Numbered from the stretch's first letter, positions 1-6,669 are shown. The stretch: DNA of 7,281 bases from Desulfobacteraceae bacterium (GCA_030642545.1 DAOWNP010000118.1:1-7281); one strand, 5' to 3'. Notes: a model not told the origin generated them from the sequence alone. Translations and numbers: made by a program.

Positions 1-34
1 AATATGTACAAAAAACAAACATTAAAAACAAAAT

Positions 35-52
35 AAAACAAAAGACTGTTTT
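35..52 (-). terminator. Possible weak hairpin after batD
   Basis: Read on the minus strand, AAAACA and TGTTTT pair around a 6-nt loop 8 nt after the batD stop. T-rich sequence (ATTTTGTTTTT) follows. The stem has one G-C pair and is too weak for a confident intrinsic terminator. The rest of the 60-bp tail is A+T-rich with no gene seen, and the operon may continue or end beyond the window. Confidence 0.22.
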
Positions 53-60
53 TACACTTT

Positions 61-1875
61 TCACTTTAATTTCCTATCAATTTTTTTAATAACTTCTATA
101 ATATTTTGTCTAAATTTTATATCAATATCTTTAGTTTCCCCAGAATAAACCATGTTTTCCAGCTCTGTCATAAAACTCAAACTCTTTTGTGCCAAAAACT
201 TATCTATTCCCTGATCCAAAAGTCTGTTATAAATCTCTTTTGATGTAAGAGCAGCCTCTTTTTGAGCAAATGATTCATTAAAGTAATTATTCACAAGCTT
301 TAAAATATTAGATACATCCCCATGATTTTTTGTTAATTTAATATTTTTTAAAAACAGAGAAAATGGTTTTTTAGTCACCATTTTTTTTATCTGAATATTT
401 TTTTTATCATAAAGATATTTAATACAAAAAAACAGAAAAAACAGAAAAGCAGGTACAAACAGCATAACTTCTACAGCTCTTTTCCCTATATTATGAATAA
501 GATCAGGTTTTAAAGCATCATATCCCTCATGTATAGAAAAAATATCCTCACTGTAAATTTTTGTCGTCTTTTTTTTAGTATCAGCAATATCTATTTTCTG
601 CTCTCCCTGATTGTAAGACAGACTGGTTTTTCCCAAAGTCACATCAAGCGTTAAAGGATCTGTTTTACCTGTAACATAACGCCCATATTCAGAATCAAAA
701 TAGCTAAGAGTCATAGACGGGATTGTATAAATCCCTTTTTTTTGAGGTACAATAGCCCACTTCATAATCTTTTTACCTGAAATATTATCAATCTCCATAG
801 AAGGCTGATCAGCATAAACCTTTATATTCTCAATCTCCAAAAATTTTAAATCAGGAATTAAGCGGACATTACCACGACCTGAAATTATAGTAGTTAATGT
901 TGCTGATTCTCCTGTTTTAATCTTTTCAGGCGAAAGAGAACTATTGATTGAAAATTTCCCCACAAGCCCTGAAAAATTTTTTGGCCGGCCGGATTCAGGT
1001 AATGGTTTTACAATAAGATCAAGCTCATTTGAATGAACAGATACAGGAACTGCCCTTTGAATATTAAAAAAACTATCATTAAAAAATCTGTTTCTTTGCG
1101 ACATACGATTTTCTATAACACTCATTTTAAACAGAGCCGGTGAAATCAAAAAAGTGCCTGCCTTGTCAGCAATAACAGCATACTTCAACTCAATTATAGA
1201 AAACTTCTTCCCTCTTATTGTTGAGATATACTCCTTGTGTTTACCAAGTTTTTTAAAAACAAGACCTTCAATATCCGGCAAATCCAAAGAAACCTGACTG
1301 ACATCCTTTAATCTGTAAAATTTAAGATTATATAAGAAAATCTGCCCTGTATAGCCGTGATTTTTATTGATATCTGCTACTGCAAACAAAGATCTGTTTT
1401 TACCTGCCGTTTTAAGACTGTTTGAATCATCTATTTTTAATACTACTATACTGCTTTTATATATTTTACCATCACAGGATATTTGAGCAGGACCAATAGT
1501 AAATGTCCCTTTTTTAAGGGGAGTAATATAAAAATTATAATCCTTTTCAGAACTGATCTTTCCATTGATCATCTGATAACGGTTAGATGTTCCTCCGTTT
1601 TCCACAGAAAAATGATCAAGTCCCAAAATAGATGGGGGACGGTCTGCATCACAGCTAATCACATTAATTTTTAAAAGAATAGTATCAGACATTGCAGCAT
1701 CTGTTCGATCTATATCTAAATTCACTGAAGTTTCAGCCCAAACAGAAGATGTATGGCTAAAAAGAAAAAAAATGATGGCAATAAAAACTAAAGCCATAGG
1801 CAGGTACATGCAAAACGCTAATTTATCCAATCTATGCATTAAAAAATTAATTTTATAATTGTTTAATACTACCAT
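61..1875 (-). CDS. batD: BatD: large exported membrane protein
   Basis: A 604-residue BatD-family protein. The N-terminus carries a long signal peptide (hydrophobic stretch about 24-40, cleavage probably after VWA, residue 47). The periplasmic part (about 48-465) consists of repeated beta-sandwich-like domains: the first about 50-148 (ending ITPLKKGTFTIGPAQISCDG), a middle one about 165-290, and a third about 303-413 with SPEKIKTGESATLTTIISGRGN and MKWAIVPQKKGIYTIPSMTL, both very typical of BatD. A membrane helix (about 467-488) is followed by a basic segment and a cytoplasmic helical tail (about 500-604). Only two cysteines, 75 and 134, lie in the periplasmic part. The first ATG overlaps the batC stop by 7 bp and has a weak ribosome binding site; Met13, Met23 and Met27 have none that I can see. 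It is the last gene of the operon in this window. Its biochemical role is unknown; a periplasmic scaffold of the Bat complex is inferred. Confidence 0.93.
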   Translation of the reverse strand: MVVLNNYKINFLMHRLDKLAFCMYLPMALVFIAIIFFLFSHTSSVWAETSVNLDIDRTDAAMSDTILLKINVISCDADRPPSILGLDHFSVENGGTSNRYQMINGKISSEKDYNFYITPLKKGTFTIGPAQISCDGKIYKSSIVVLKIDDSNSLKTAGKNRSLFAVADINKNHGYTGQIFLYNLKFYRLKDVSQVSLDLPDIEGLVFKKLGKHKEYISTIRGKKFSIIELKYAVIADKAGTFLISPALFKMSVIENRMSQRNRFFNDSFFNIQRAVPVSVHSNELDLIVKPLPESGRPKNFSGLVGKFSINSSLSPEKIKTGESATLTTIISGRGNVRLIPDLKFLEIENIKVYADQPSMEIDNISGKKIMKWAIVPQKKGIYTIPSMTLSYFDSEYGRYVTGKTDPLTLDVTLGKTSLSYNQGEQKIDIADTKKKTTKIYSEDIFSIHEGYDALKPDLIHNIGKRAVEVMLFVPAFLFFLFFCIKYLYDKKNIQIKKMVTKKPFSLFLKNIKLTKNHGDVSNILKLVNNYFNESFAQKEAALTSKEIYNRLLDQGIDKFLAQKSLSFMTELENMVYSGETKDIDIKFRQNIIEVIKKIDRKLK

Positions 1876-2762
1876 TTTTTACCTGATGAACTAACTTGTT
1901 TTTCCTGTGCACCCATTGCCTTTATTAATGCTGAAGGATCATCATGTGCATTATCAAGCAATGCTTTAGCTCTGTTTTTATCCATTTGTAATTTTCCGGT
2001 ATATGATTCAGAAGGTTTTGGCTGGTTTTTTTGTTTTGATCCAGACAAATCACCTGAAAGGTCTTTATCTGATTCTTCATCTTTGTTCTTATTAATATTT
2101 TGTTCTGCTCCCTCTCTGCTATTTTTCTTATTTTCCTGCTCTTTTTTATTATCTGCCTGTTTTTTATCCTGCTGATTATCCTGGTTTTTGCTGTTTTCAG
2201 ACTCTTTTTGTTCCGATTTTTTATCTTTTTTATCTTTACATGAAGAGTCTTGTTTTTTATCAGATTGGTCTTTATTGTCTTTATTATCTTTTTGCTGATC
2301 CTGCTTTTTTTGCTCTGAGATTTTTTTTTGCAAAAGTGCAAGTTCAAAATTAAACAGAGTATCTTTATCTAAGGGATTCAATTTAAGAGCACTTTTAAAA
2401 TCATCTACAGCCATATCCATATTACCCTGCTTTAAGGCTGCAACCCCCCTGTTATAAAAAGCACGAAAAGAGATATCATCACCATCTGCCCTGCTTAAAA
2501 CACTTGTAAATGCGGCCTCTGCTGCTTCATTATCCTGGTTTTTGGCAGCAGCACATCCTCTATTATATCGATTATATATATCTTTAGGCCTATCCATATC
2601 AGCCTTTGTAAAAGCATTATAAGCTTCCTCATATTTACCCTGACGGTAAAGCTCCTCACCAGATGACTCTGCAAATACAGAGGCAATAGCAACGAGAGAC
2701 AAACATAATCCTGATATAATAAAAAAAAGAGATATAACTTTTTTGATAAAACAGTATTTCAT
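1869..2762 (-). CDS. batC: BatC: exported TPR protein with long charged low-complexity tail
   Basis: A 297-residue BatC-type protein. A signal peptide (1-31, probable cleavage after VFA) sends it to the periplasm. Three TPR-like units follow (about 35-68, 66-95 and 101-134; for example GEELYRQGKYEEAYNAF and FYNRGVAALKQGNMDMAVDDF), giving a protein-binding surface probably used for BatA/BatB or self-contacts. Residues about 148-235 are a K/Q/D/N/E/S-rich low-complexity stretch, likely disordered. The C-terminus (about 258-297) returns to a helical segment, AKALLDNAHDDPSALIKAM, and ends in GKKW, a family-like ending. The start is ATG with AAAGGA (2771-2776) 8 nt upstream, 4 bp after the batB stop. 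The gene ends 7 bp inside batD. The mature protein has two cysteines (70 and 175). The coding strand has an A9 run at 2321-2329, where the low-complexity part begins. Confidence 0.92.
   Translation of the reverse strand: MKYCFIKKVISLFFIISGLCLSLVAIASVFAESSGEELYRQGKYEEAYNAFTKADMDRPKDIYNRYNRGCAAAKNQDNEAAEAAFTSVLSRADGDDISFRAFYNRGVAALKQGNMDMAVDDFKSALKLNPLDKDTLFNFELALLQKKISEQKKQDQQKDNKDNKDQSDKKQDSSCKDKKDKKSEQKESENSKNQDNQQDKKQADNKKEQENKKNSREGAEQNINKNKDEESDKDLSGDLSGSKQKNQPKPSESYTGKLQMDKNRAKALLDNAHDDPSALIKAMGAQEKQVSSSGKKW
1881..1884 (-). promoter_or_regulatory. Weak ribosome binding site for batD
   Basis: AGGT (in CAGGT) lies 5 nt before the ATG at 1875, inside the last batC codons. It is the weakest site of the operon. 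The 7-bp overlap with batC suggests that translation depends partly on ribosomes finishing batC. A start at Met13 would have no comparable site. Confidence 0.4.
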
Positions 2763-2766
2763 TAAA

Positions 2767-3750
2767 CTATTCCTTTAGTAATCCTTCCCCCAAAAGCAGT
2801 ATTAGTGCAGCAATCAAAAACAGATAAAACCGCTCTTCATAAACCTTTATTTTACCACTTTTTAACGTAACTGCTGTAGTTTTTTTACGAATACCTGCGA
2901 AATAAAGACGATCCAGATCTAAATCACCTTCTGTAGAACGCACATAAGTTCCACCTGATATATTTGCTATCTCTTTTAAACCATTTTCATCAAGCTTGGA
3001 AAGTATAAGCTGACCTTCGGGATCTTTTTGAAACCCTGCACCACCGGACATAGGCACAGGTCCTCCTGATGGGTCCCCCATGCCAAATACAAATATACTA
3101 ATCCCCTCTTCTGCTGCTTTTTTTGCAGCCTTAATTCCTCCTTCTTCGTTATCTTCACCATCTGTAATGAGAATAACGACCTTGTCTGTATTGCTTTTTT
3201 TATCAAAACCTGCCACCGCAGTATCAATAGCTTCTCCCAAATTAGTACCCAATACAGGAATAAGATCAGGTGAAAACTGATTTAAAAACATATAAAGTGC
3301 ATTATAATCCATAGTTAACGGACACTGAAGATATGCACTTCCTGCAAAAGCCAAAAGCCCCATACGATCACCTGAAAGAACCTTTATCAAATCCACAACT
3401 TCTCTTTTTGCACGCTCAAGACGATCCGGCTTTATATCCTTTACCAGCATACTCATAGAAACATCCATACAGAGAATAATATCAACTCCTTTTTGTGTAA
3501 CTTCCTGATAATGTTCTCCCCACCGTGGACCGCTTAAAGCAAAAACCATCATACCTGCCGCAATAATCAGCAAAATCATCCTGACGACTCTTTTTGACTT
3601 TGATTCAGACAAACAAAGCCTTGGCAAAAGGTTGCTATCTGCAAACCGGCTTAATGCCATATCCCGTTTTCTACCTTCTATAATCAAAATAAAAACTATA
3701 ACAGGCAGCAGCCACAAAATATTTAACAACCATATTCGTACAAAACTCAC
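2767..3750 (-). CDS. batB: BatB: VWA-domain membrane protein
   Basis: A 327-residue paralogue of the preceding batA product with the same plan: membrane helices at about 7-24 and 55-72, a VWA domain, and a C-terminal helix at about 307-322. MIDAS residues are present as DVSMS (96-100), Thr169 in VLGTNLGEAI, and TDGED (196-200). The region SGPRWGEHYQEVTQKGVDIILCMD and the insert GDPSGGPVPMSGG (226-238) before QKDPEGQLILSKLDENGLKEIA are characteristic of BatB. The start is GTG, overlapping the batA stop; its ribosome binding site lies inside batA. The stop is 4 bp before batC. Tight coupling of the two VWA genes suggests their products are needed in similar amounts, as in a heteromeric membrane complex. 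No missing motif or frameshift is seen. BatB is distinguished from BatA by order and by the non-glycine DxSMS motif. Confidence 0.94.
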   Translation of the reverse strand: MSFVRIWLLNILWLLPVIVFILIIEGRKRDMALSRFADSNLLPRLCLSESKSKRVVRMILLIIAAGMMVFALSGPRWGEHYQEVTQKGVDIILCMDVSMSMLVKDIKPDRLERAKREVVDLIKVLSGDRMGLLAFAGSAYLQCPLTMDYNALYMFLNQFSPDLIPVLGTNLGEAIDTAVAGFDKKSNTDKVVILITDGEDNEEGGIKAAKKAAEEGISIFVFGMGDPSGGPVPMSGGAGFQKDPEGQLILSKLDENGLKEIANISGGTYVRSTEGDLDLDRLYFAGIRKKTTAVTLKSGKIKVYEERFYLFLIAALILLLGEGLLKE

Positions 3751-4742
3751 GGAATACTCCTTATAATAAAACCACTGACAAATATTTCCAGAAAAAGTAA
3801 AAACAGAGCAGGCACAAGAAGATAGATATATAATTCTGTAAAATTAAAAAACTCTTTCACCTTTATCTCTGTTTTTTCAGCAGCATCAATAAGATCATAA
3901 ATTTCTGAAAGCTCTTTACTATCTGATGCTCTAAAATATTTTCCCTTGCCTATTTCTGCCACCTGCATCAATAGTTTTTCATCAAGTTCTACCTTTTGAT
4001 AAACAGTTTGATCTCCAAAAAAACCTTTTACCTTAAAAGGCACAGGTTCATTACCACCTACCCCAATGGTATAAATCTTAATACCAAGAGTATTTAATGC
4101 ACGAGCTGCTTCAAGCGGAGCAATCTCACCGGCATTACTTCTGCCATCTGTCATCAAAATAATTATTTTTGTCTTAGCCGGAATATCCTTGATTCGTTTG
4201 CCGCCAACAGCAAGAGCTGAGCCTATGGCTGTACTTTCTCCTGCCATGCCTATCTGCATATTATTTATCAATCCAAGCAAAAGTCCCTTATCCATAGTCA
4301 AAGGCGACTGAGTAAAAGCATGTTCCCCAAATACAATTAGACCAATACGGTCATATTCTCTTTTTTTAATAAAATCAGTCACCACTTTTTTAATTGCAGT
4401 CAAACGATCTACAGGCTTATTTCTTAATTTAAAATCAAGTGCTTTCATTGACCCTGATGTATCAAGGCAGATGATAATATCAACACCTGACGATTTAACC
4501 TCTCTTAATCCACTATAAAATTGAGGACGGCTGACAGCAAATACAAGCAGCAGCATGCATAAAAATCTCAAAAACAGAGGCAGATTACCAACAATTGCAT
4601 CTTTATTAGATATTTCAGCTTTTAATAATCCTGCACCTGAAAAAGTCATGGCAGGTTTTCTTTGTTTTATTTTTATAAAAAGCCATAAACAAACCGGTAT
4701 TAAAGCCAATAACATATAAGGGAAAGCAAAATGAAATTTCAA
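3747..4742 (-). CDS. batA: BatA: VWA-domain membrane protein
   Basis: A 331-residue BatA-type protein: two N-terminal membrane helices (about 8-24 and 53-70), a VWA domain, and a C-terminal membrane helix (about 304-326). The MIDAS motif is complete: DTSGS at 94-98, a Thr at 171 in GESTAIGSAL, and TDG at 198-200, so divalent-metal-dependent ligand binding is expected. The segment SRPQFYSGLREVKSSGVDIIICLD is typical of Bat proteins. Translation starts at TTG with a strong ribosome binding site; starting there gives the family's FxFPYMLLALIPV N-terminus, whereas the next Met (residue 10) would cut into the first helix. It follows the 139-bp inverted-repeat gap and overlaps batB by GTGA. In the family the VWA domain is a membrane-anchored module thought to be acted on by MoxR and to contact BatB and the TPR protein. 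BatA rather than BatB is assigned from gene order and the canonical DTSGS. Confidence 0.94.
   Translation of the reverse strand: MKFHFAFPYMLLALIPVCLWLFIKIKQRKPAMTFSGAGLLKAEISNKDAIVGNLPLFLRFLCMLLLVFAVSRPQFYSGLREVKSSGVDIIICLDTSGSMKALDFKLRNKPVDRLTAIKKVVTDFIKKREYDRIGLIVFGEHAFTQSPLTMDKGLLLGLINNMQIGMAGESTAIGSALAVGGKRIKDIPAKTKIIILMTDGRSNAGEIAPLEAARALNTLGIKIYTIGVGGNEPVPFKVKGFFGDQTVYQKVELDEKLLMQVAEIGKGKYFRASDSKELSEIYDLIDAAEKTEIKVKEFFNFTELYIYLLVPALFLLFLEIFVSGFIIRSIP
3757..3762 (-). promoter_or_regulatory. Ribosome binding site for batB inside the end of batA
   Basis: AAGGAG lies 6 nt upstream of the GTG at 3750, within the last batA codons. The start and the batA stop share GTGA, so termination-reinitiation coupling is likely. 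It supports GTG as the true batB start. Confidence 0.75.
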
Positions 4743-4752
4743 TCTCTCTTTT

Positions 4753-4758
4753 CTCCTT
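4753..4758 (-). promoter_or_regulatory. Ribosome binding site that fixes the TTG start of batA
   Basis: AAGGAG lies 10 nt upstream of the TTG at 4742. It is the best Shine-Dalgarno match to support this start, and it is outside the large inverted repeat, so it should stay free if that stem forms. Confidence 0.75.
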
Positions 4759-4771
4759 CAAAATTCGTCTT

Positions 4772-4787
4772 ATCTATTTCTATAGAT
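4772..4787. repeat. Perfect 6-bp inverted repeat at the batA-side edge of the large repeat
   Basis: ATCTAT and ATAGAT flank a 4-nt spacer. The right half overlaps the outer end of the left arm of the large repeat, so the two structures would compete in RNA. It lies 13 nt upstream of the batA ribosome binding site. Short and A+T rich, it may be chance. Confidence 0.35.
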
Positions 4788-4886
4788 TGTCACATAATAA
4801 ATTTCACAAGGCTTGCAGGAGGAGATAATACTAAAAGTATATCTTCGACTAATAACGCAGTGAAATTATTTATGTGACGGTCTATA
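4781..4886. repeat. Large imperfect inverted repeat (27-nt arms, 52-nt middle)
   Basis: The left arm (4781-4807) begins TATAGATTGTCACATAA and the right arm (4860-4886) ends TTATGTGACGGTCTATA. Aligned as reverse complements, 23 of 27 positions match, including the uninterrupted blocks TATAGA, GTCACATAA and AATTTCAC. The outer TT/GG mismatch would be G-U wobbles in plus-strand RNA but A-C mismatches in the operon mRNA. The element fills most of the 139-bp gap between the DUF4381-like gene and batA, the only sizeable gap in the operon. Its right arm contains the stop codon and last sense codon of the upstream gene. Both ends finish in TA, as would be expected if a small terminal-inverted-repeat element had duplicated a TA target. 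It may instead be an mRNA processing, attenuation or stabilising stem-loop. No protein is encoded inside. The symmetry is seen directly; the nature of the element is open. Confidence 0.75.
4824..4843. repeat. Small hairpin nested inside the large inverted repeat
   Basis: GATAATACT and AGTATATC pair around an AAA loop, 8 bp with one bulged A. It lies in the 52-nt middle of the large inverted repeat, so the transcript could form a long outer stem with a small inner hairpin. Confidence 0.5.
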
Positions 4887-5781
4887 CATCTTTTGGCTTT
4901 GTTTTTTCTATATAGGCAACAGCCATCAAACAGTGATCTTCTTTTTGCAAAGAGTCAGGCAGTGTATCTGCAAATTTTATTAAATCAATTGTTCTCAAAA
5001 GATGCAAAACATCCCTGTCTGCTCTGTTTTCATTATGCTCAATACGAAATGCTATCTCACTCGTAGTTAATTCCATTGCTGGAAAAGACCTTATATTTTC
5101 CATATACTCTCTTACTATTTTTGACAGAGAAAAATAAAACGCCTTAATTTCGCCCTTTTCAAACAGATTTGATTTAACTAACCTGTCTATAGCACTTAAA
5201 GCAACAACATCAAAAGGATCTGCATGCAAAACATTCTCTTTTTTACCTTTTTTCCTGAAGAACTTATACCAGAGAAAAAAAAGAACAAGAATGATAATTA
5301 CCGGAACAATAATATAAAGCACCTTTTTCCATGCCAATCCACTATTATCAATTATCCCCTTAATATCTCTTACTTCACTTGCTTCTGTCTTCTGATCAAT
5401 AGATGAAATCACTTTAAGGTTTACTTTCAGGCTTATAAATTGCTGTTCTTCCTGTTTGTCGTCTAAAAATTTCAAGCCAAGGGGTAACACCTCAAATATA
5501 TCAAGAGAATCAACAAGCAAACTTATAACAAATTTATCAGGTTCGTGCTTAATTGACATTATACTTAATGAATCAATCCCTTCTATAACAGGATTTTTAT
5601 ACAATCTTGCTCCTTCTGGAAGCAAATATTGAATATTTAGATGAACAATATCCCCTGGCTTTGCCTGTTTTTCAATAAATGAGACATCTAAAAAATAAGA
5701 TTTTTCTTCAGAATACCCGGATATTATTGAAAGGAAAAAAAACAGAAACAGATAAAACAGAGAAACAGATACTTTTTTCAA
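4882..5781 (-). CDS. BatD-like membrane protein with DUF4381-like cytoplasmic tail
   Basis: A 299-residue membrane protein in the slot between DUF58 and batA that DUF4381 proteins often fill. Visible parts are a signal peptide (1 to about 24: basic MKK, hydrophobic LFYLFLFFFLSII, then SGYS-EE), a periplasmic beta-sandwich-like region (about 28-125, with a KPGDIVHLNI strand typical of BatD-like domains), a membrane helix (about 153-171), a basic RKKGKK stop-transfer segment, and a cytoplasmic helical tail (about 188-294) containing EIKAFYFSLSKIVREYMEN and ELTTSEI. The topology is periplasmic domain out, tail in. The start is TTG: it has a good ribosome binding site and keeps the signal peptide, and the next in-frame Met is beyond residue 70. 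The start overlaps the DUF58 stop as TTGA. The stop codon lies inside an inverted repeat that fills the following gap. A scaffold role in the MoxR-VWA membrane complex is inferred from context. The exact Pfam family is uncertain. Confidence 0.85.
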   Translation of the reverse strand: MKKVSVSLFYLFLFFFLSIISGYSEEKSYFLDVSFIEKQAKPGDIVHLNIQYLLPEGARLYKNPVIEGIDSLSIMSIKHEPDKFVISLLVDSLDIFEVLPLGLKFLDDKQEEQQFISLKVNLKVISSIDQKTEASEVRDIKGIIDNSGLAWKKVLYIIVPVIIILVLFFLWYKFFRKKGKKENVLHADPFDVVALSAIDRLVKSNLFEKGEIKAFYFSLSKIVREYMENIRSFPAMELTTSEIAFRIEHNENRADRDVLHLLRTIDLIKFADTLPDSLQKEDHCLMAVAYIEKTKPKDV

Positions 5782-6665
5782 TGATGCAACCCCTTTCTTC
5801 GAAAAAACTCTGTTAAAGGCTCTACTACCGAACCATTTGTGGTCAACTCCACCAACGGAACTTTAGCTTTTTTAAATATATTCAGCAAAGCATCATCCAT
5901 TTTATTGATTATTCCCTCCCATGTCTGCCTTACAGCGGGATCATGAGTATTTATAAATACACTTTCCCCTGTTTCCGGATCCTTCATCCGTATATAACCA
6001 ACATCAGGCAGTCTGTTTTCAGCAGGATCTCTTACTTTTAATGCTGTAATATCGTGTTTACCTGATGCAAGAGACATAGCCTGCTCCATATCTGTTGACG
6101 GCAAGTCAATCATAAAATCTGAAAGCACAAAAACAATAGAGTGTCGTTTAACCACTTTATTTAAAAATTTCAGCGCATTTGTTATATTGGTTTTTTTTGA
6201 TGAAGGCTCAAAAGAAAAAATCTCTTTTATCAATCGCCATACATGTCCCGCACCTTTTTTAGGAGGAATATATTTATCCACAGTATTACTGAAAAGTATT
6301 GCTCCAACCTTATCACTTGTTCGTATGGCAAGAAAAGAGAGCAAACCTGCGACCTCTGCTATAACCTCCCTTTTAAACCGCTTTCTTGTACCAAAAAGAT
6401 TAGATCCGGAAAGATCTATAAGCAATATAACAGTAAGCTCCCTCTCTTCATGAAAAACTTTTATAAAGGGTCGCCCTGAACGGGCTGAAACATTCCAGTC
6501 AATATCTCTTACATCATCGCCTACCTGATATTCACGAACTTCTGAAAATTCCATCCCCCTTCCCTTAAACGCACTGATATAGTGACCTGCAAAAAGATCA
6601 TTTGCCAAAAAACGGGTACGGAAATGGAGCTTTTGTATTCTTGTATATAATTCTTTTGGAAGCAT
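5778..6665 (-). CDS. DUF58 family protein (cytoplasmic VWA-like partner of MoxR)
   Basis: A 295-residue DUF58 protein that almost always accompanies MoxR and is thought to be its cytoplasmic VWA-like partner. The family signature runs through residues 35-76: GRGMEFSEVREYQ, then GDDVRDIDWNVSARSGRPF. A VWA-like fold follows with a MIDAS-type DLSGS at 84-88. At the position of the usual TDG, LSDF (181-184) is present, so metal binding may be partial. There is no signal peptide or membrane helix, which fits a cytosolic location. The reading frame is open further upstream (to 6743), but that part would overlap moxR by 74 bp and reads as an out-of-frame copy of its 3' end. The start at 6665 gives the typical MLPKELYTRIQKL N-terminus and lies 4 bp after the moxR stop. 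Its stop TGA overlaps the TTG start of the next gene. Length and sequence are ordinary for the family. Confidence 0.95.
   Translation of the reverse strand: MLPKELYTRIQKLHFRTRFLANDLFAGHYISAFKGRGMEFSEVREYQVGDDVRDIDWNVSARSGRPFIKVFHEERELTVILLIDLSGSNLFGTRKRFKREVIAEVAGLLSFLAIRTSDKVGAILFSNTVDKYIPPKKGAGHVWRLIKEIFSFEPSSKKTNITNALKFLNKVVKRHSIVFVLSDFMIDLPSTDMEQAMSLASGKHDITALKVRDPAENRLPDVGYIRMKDPETGESVFINTHDPAVRQTWEGIINKMDDALLNIFKKAKVPLVELTTNGSVVEPLTEFFRRKGLHH
5790..5795 (-). promoter_or_regulatory. Ribosome binding site that fixes a TTG start
   Basis: AAGGGG lies 8 nt upstream of the TTG at 5781, inside the last codons of the DUF58 gene. With no other start nearby and a signal peptide beginning directly at this codon, it supports TTG initiation coupled to DUF58 termination. 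Confidence 0.7.
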
Positions 6666-6669
6666 AACT

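Noticed and set aside
983..990. GGCCGGCC palindrome in very A+T-rich DNA
   Set aside because: It falls on the Ser-Gly-Arg-Pro codons of batD with no second copy or related structure nearby; probably chance.
1925..2347. 140-codon open frame inside batC on the same strand
   Set aside because: It is the +1 frame of the lysine- and aspartate-rich low-complexity part. The product is a K/I/R-rich string with no domain, and there is no convincing ribosome binding site.
2670..2762. Lipoprotein-type signal in BatC (SGLC at residues 17-20)
   Set aside because: The residue before the cysteine is Leu rather than Gly, Ala or Ser, the cysteine is in the middle of the hydrophobic core, and a clear VFA cleavage site follows at residue 31.
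4817..4822. AGGAGG on the plus strand inside the intergenic repeat
   Set aside because: It looks like a strong ribosome binding site, but no start codon with an open frame follows and the surrounding genes are on the other strand.
4836..4865. Possible internal promoter for batA (TATACT with TTTCAC 18 nt upstream)
   Set aside because: The -35 matches only half of the consensus, and A+T-rich DNA gives such -10 boxes by chance. It is mentioned under the expression-boundary finding but not called as a feature.
6187..6479. Two plus-strand open frames opposite the DUF58 gene
   Set aside because: They are antisense to a well-conserved coding region and their translations show no recognisable domain. 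The other plus-strand frames (1483-1674, 3080-3280, 5224-5406, 6937-7194) fail for the same reason.
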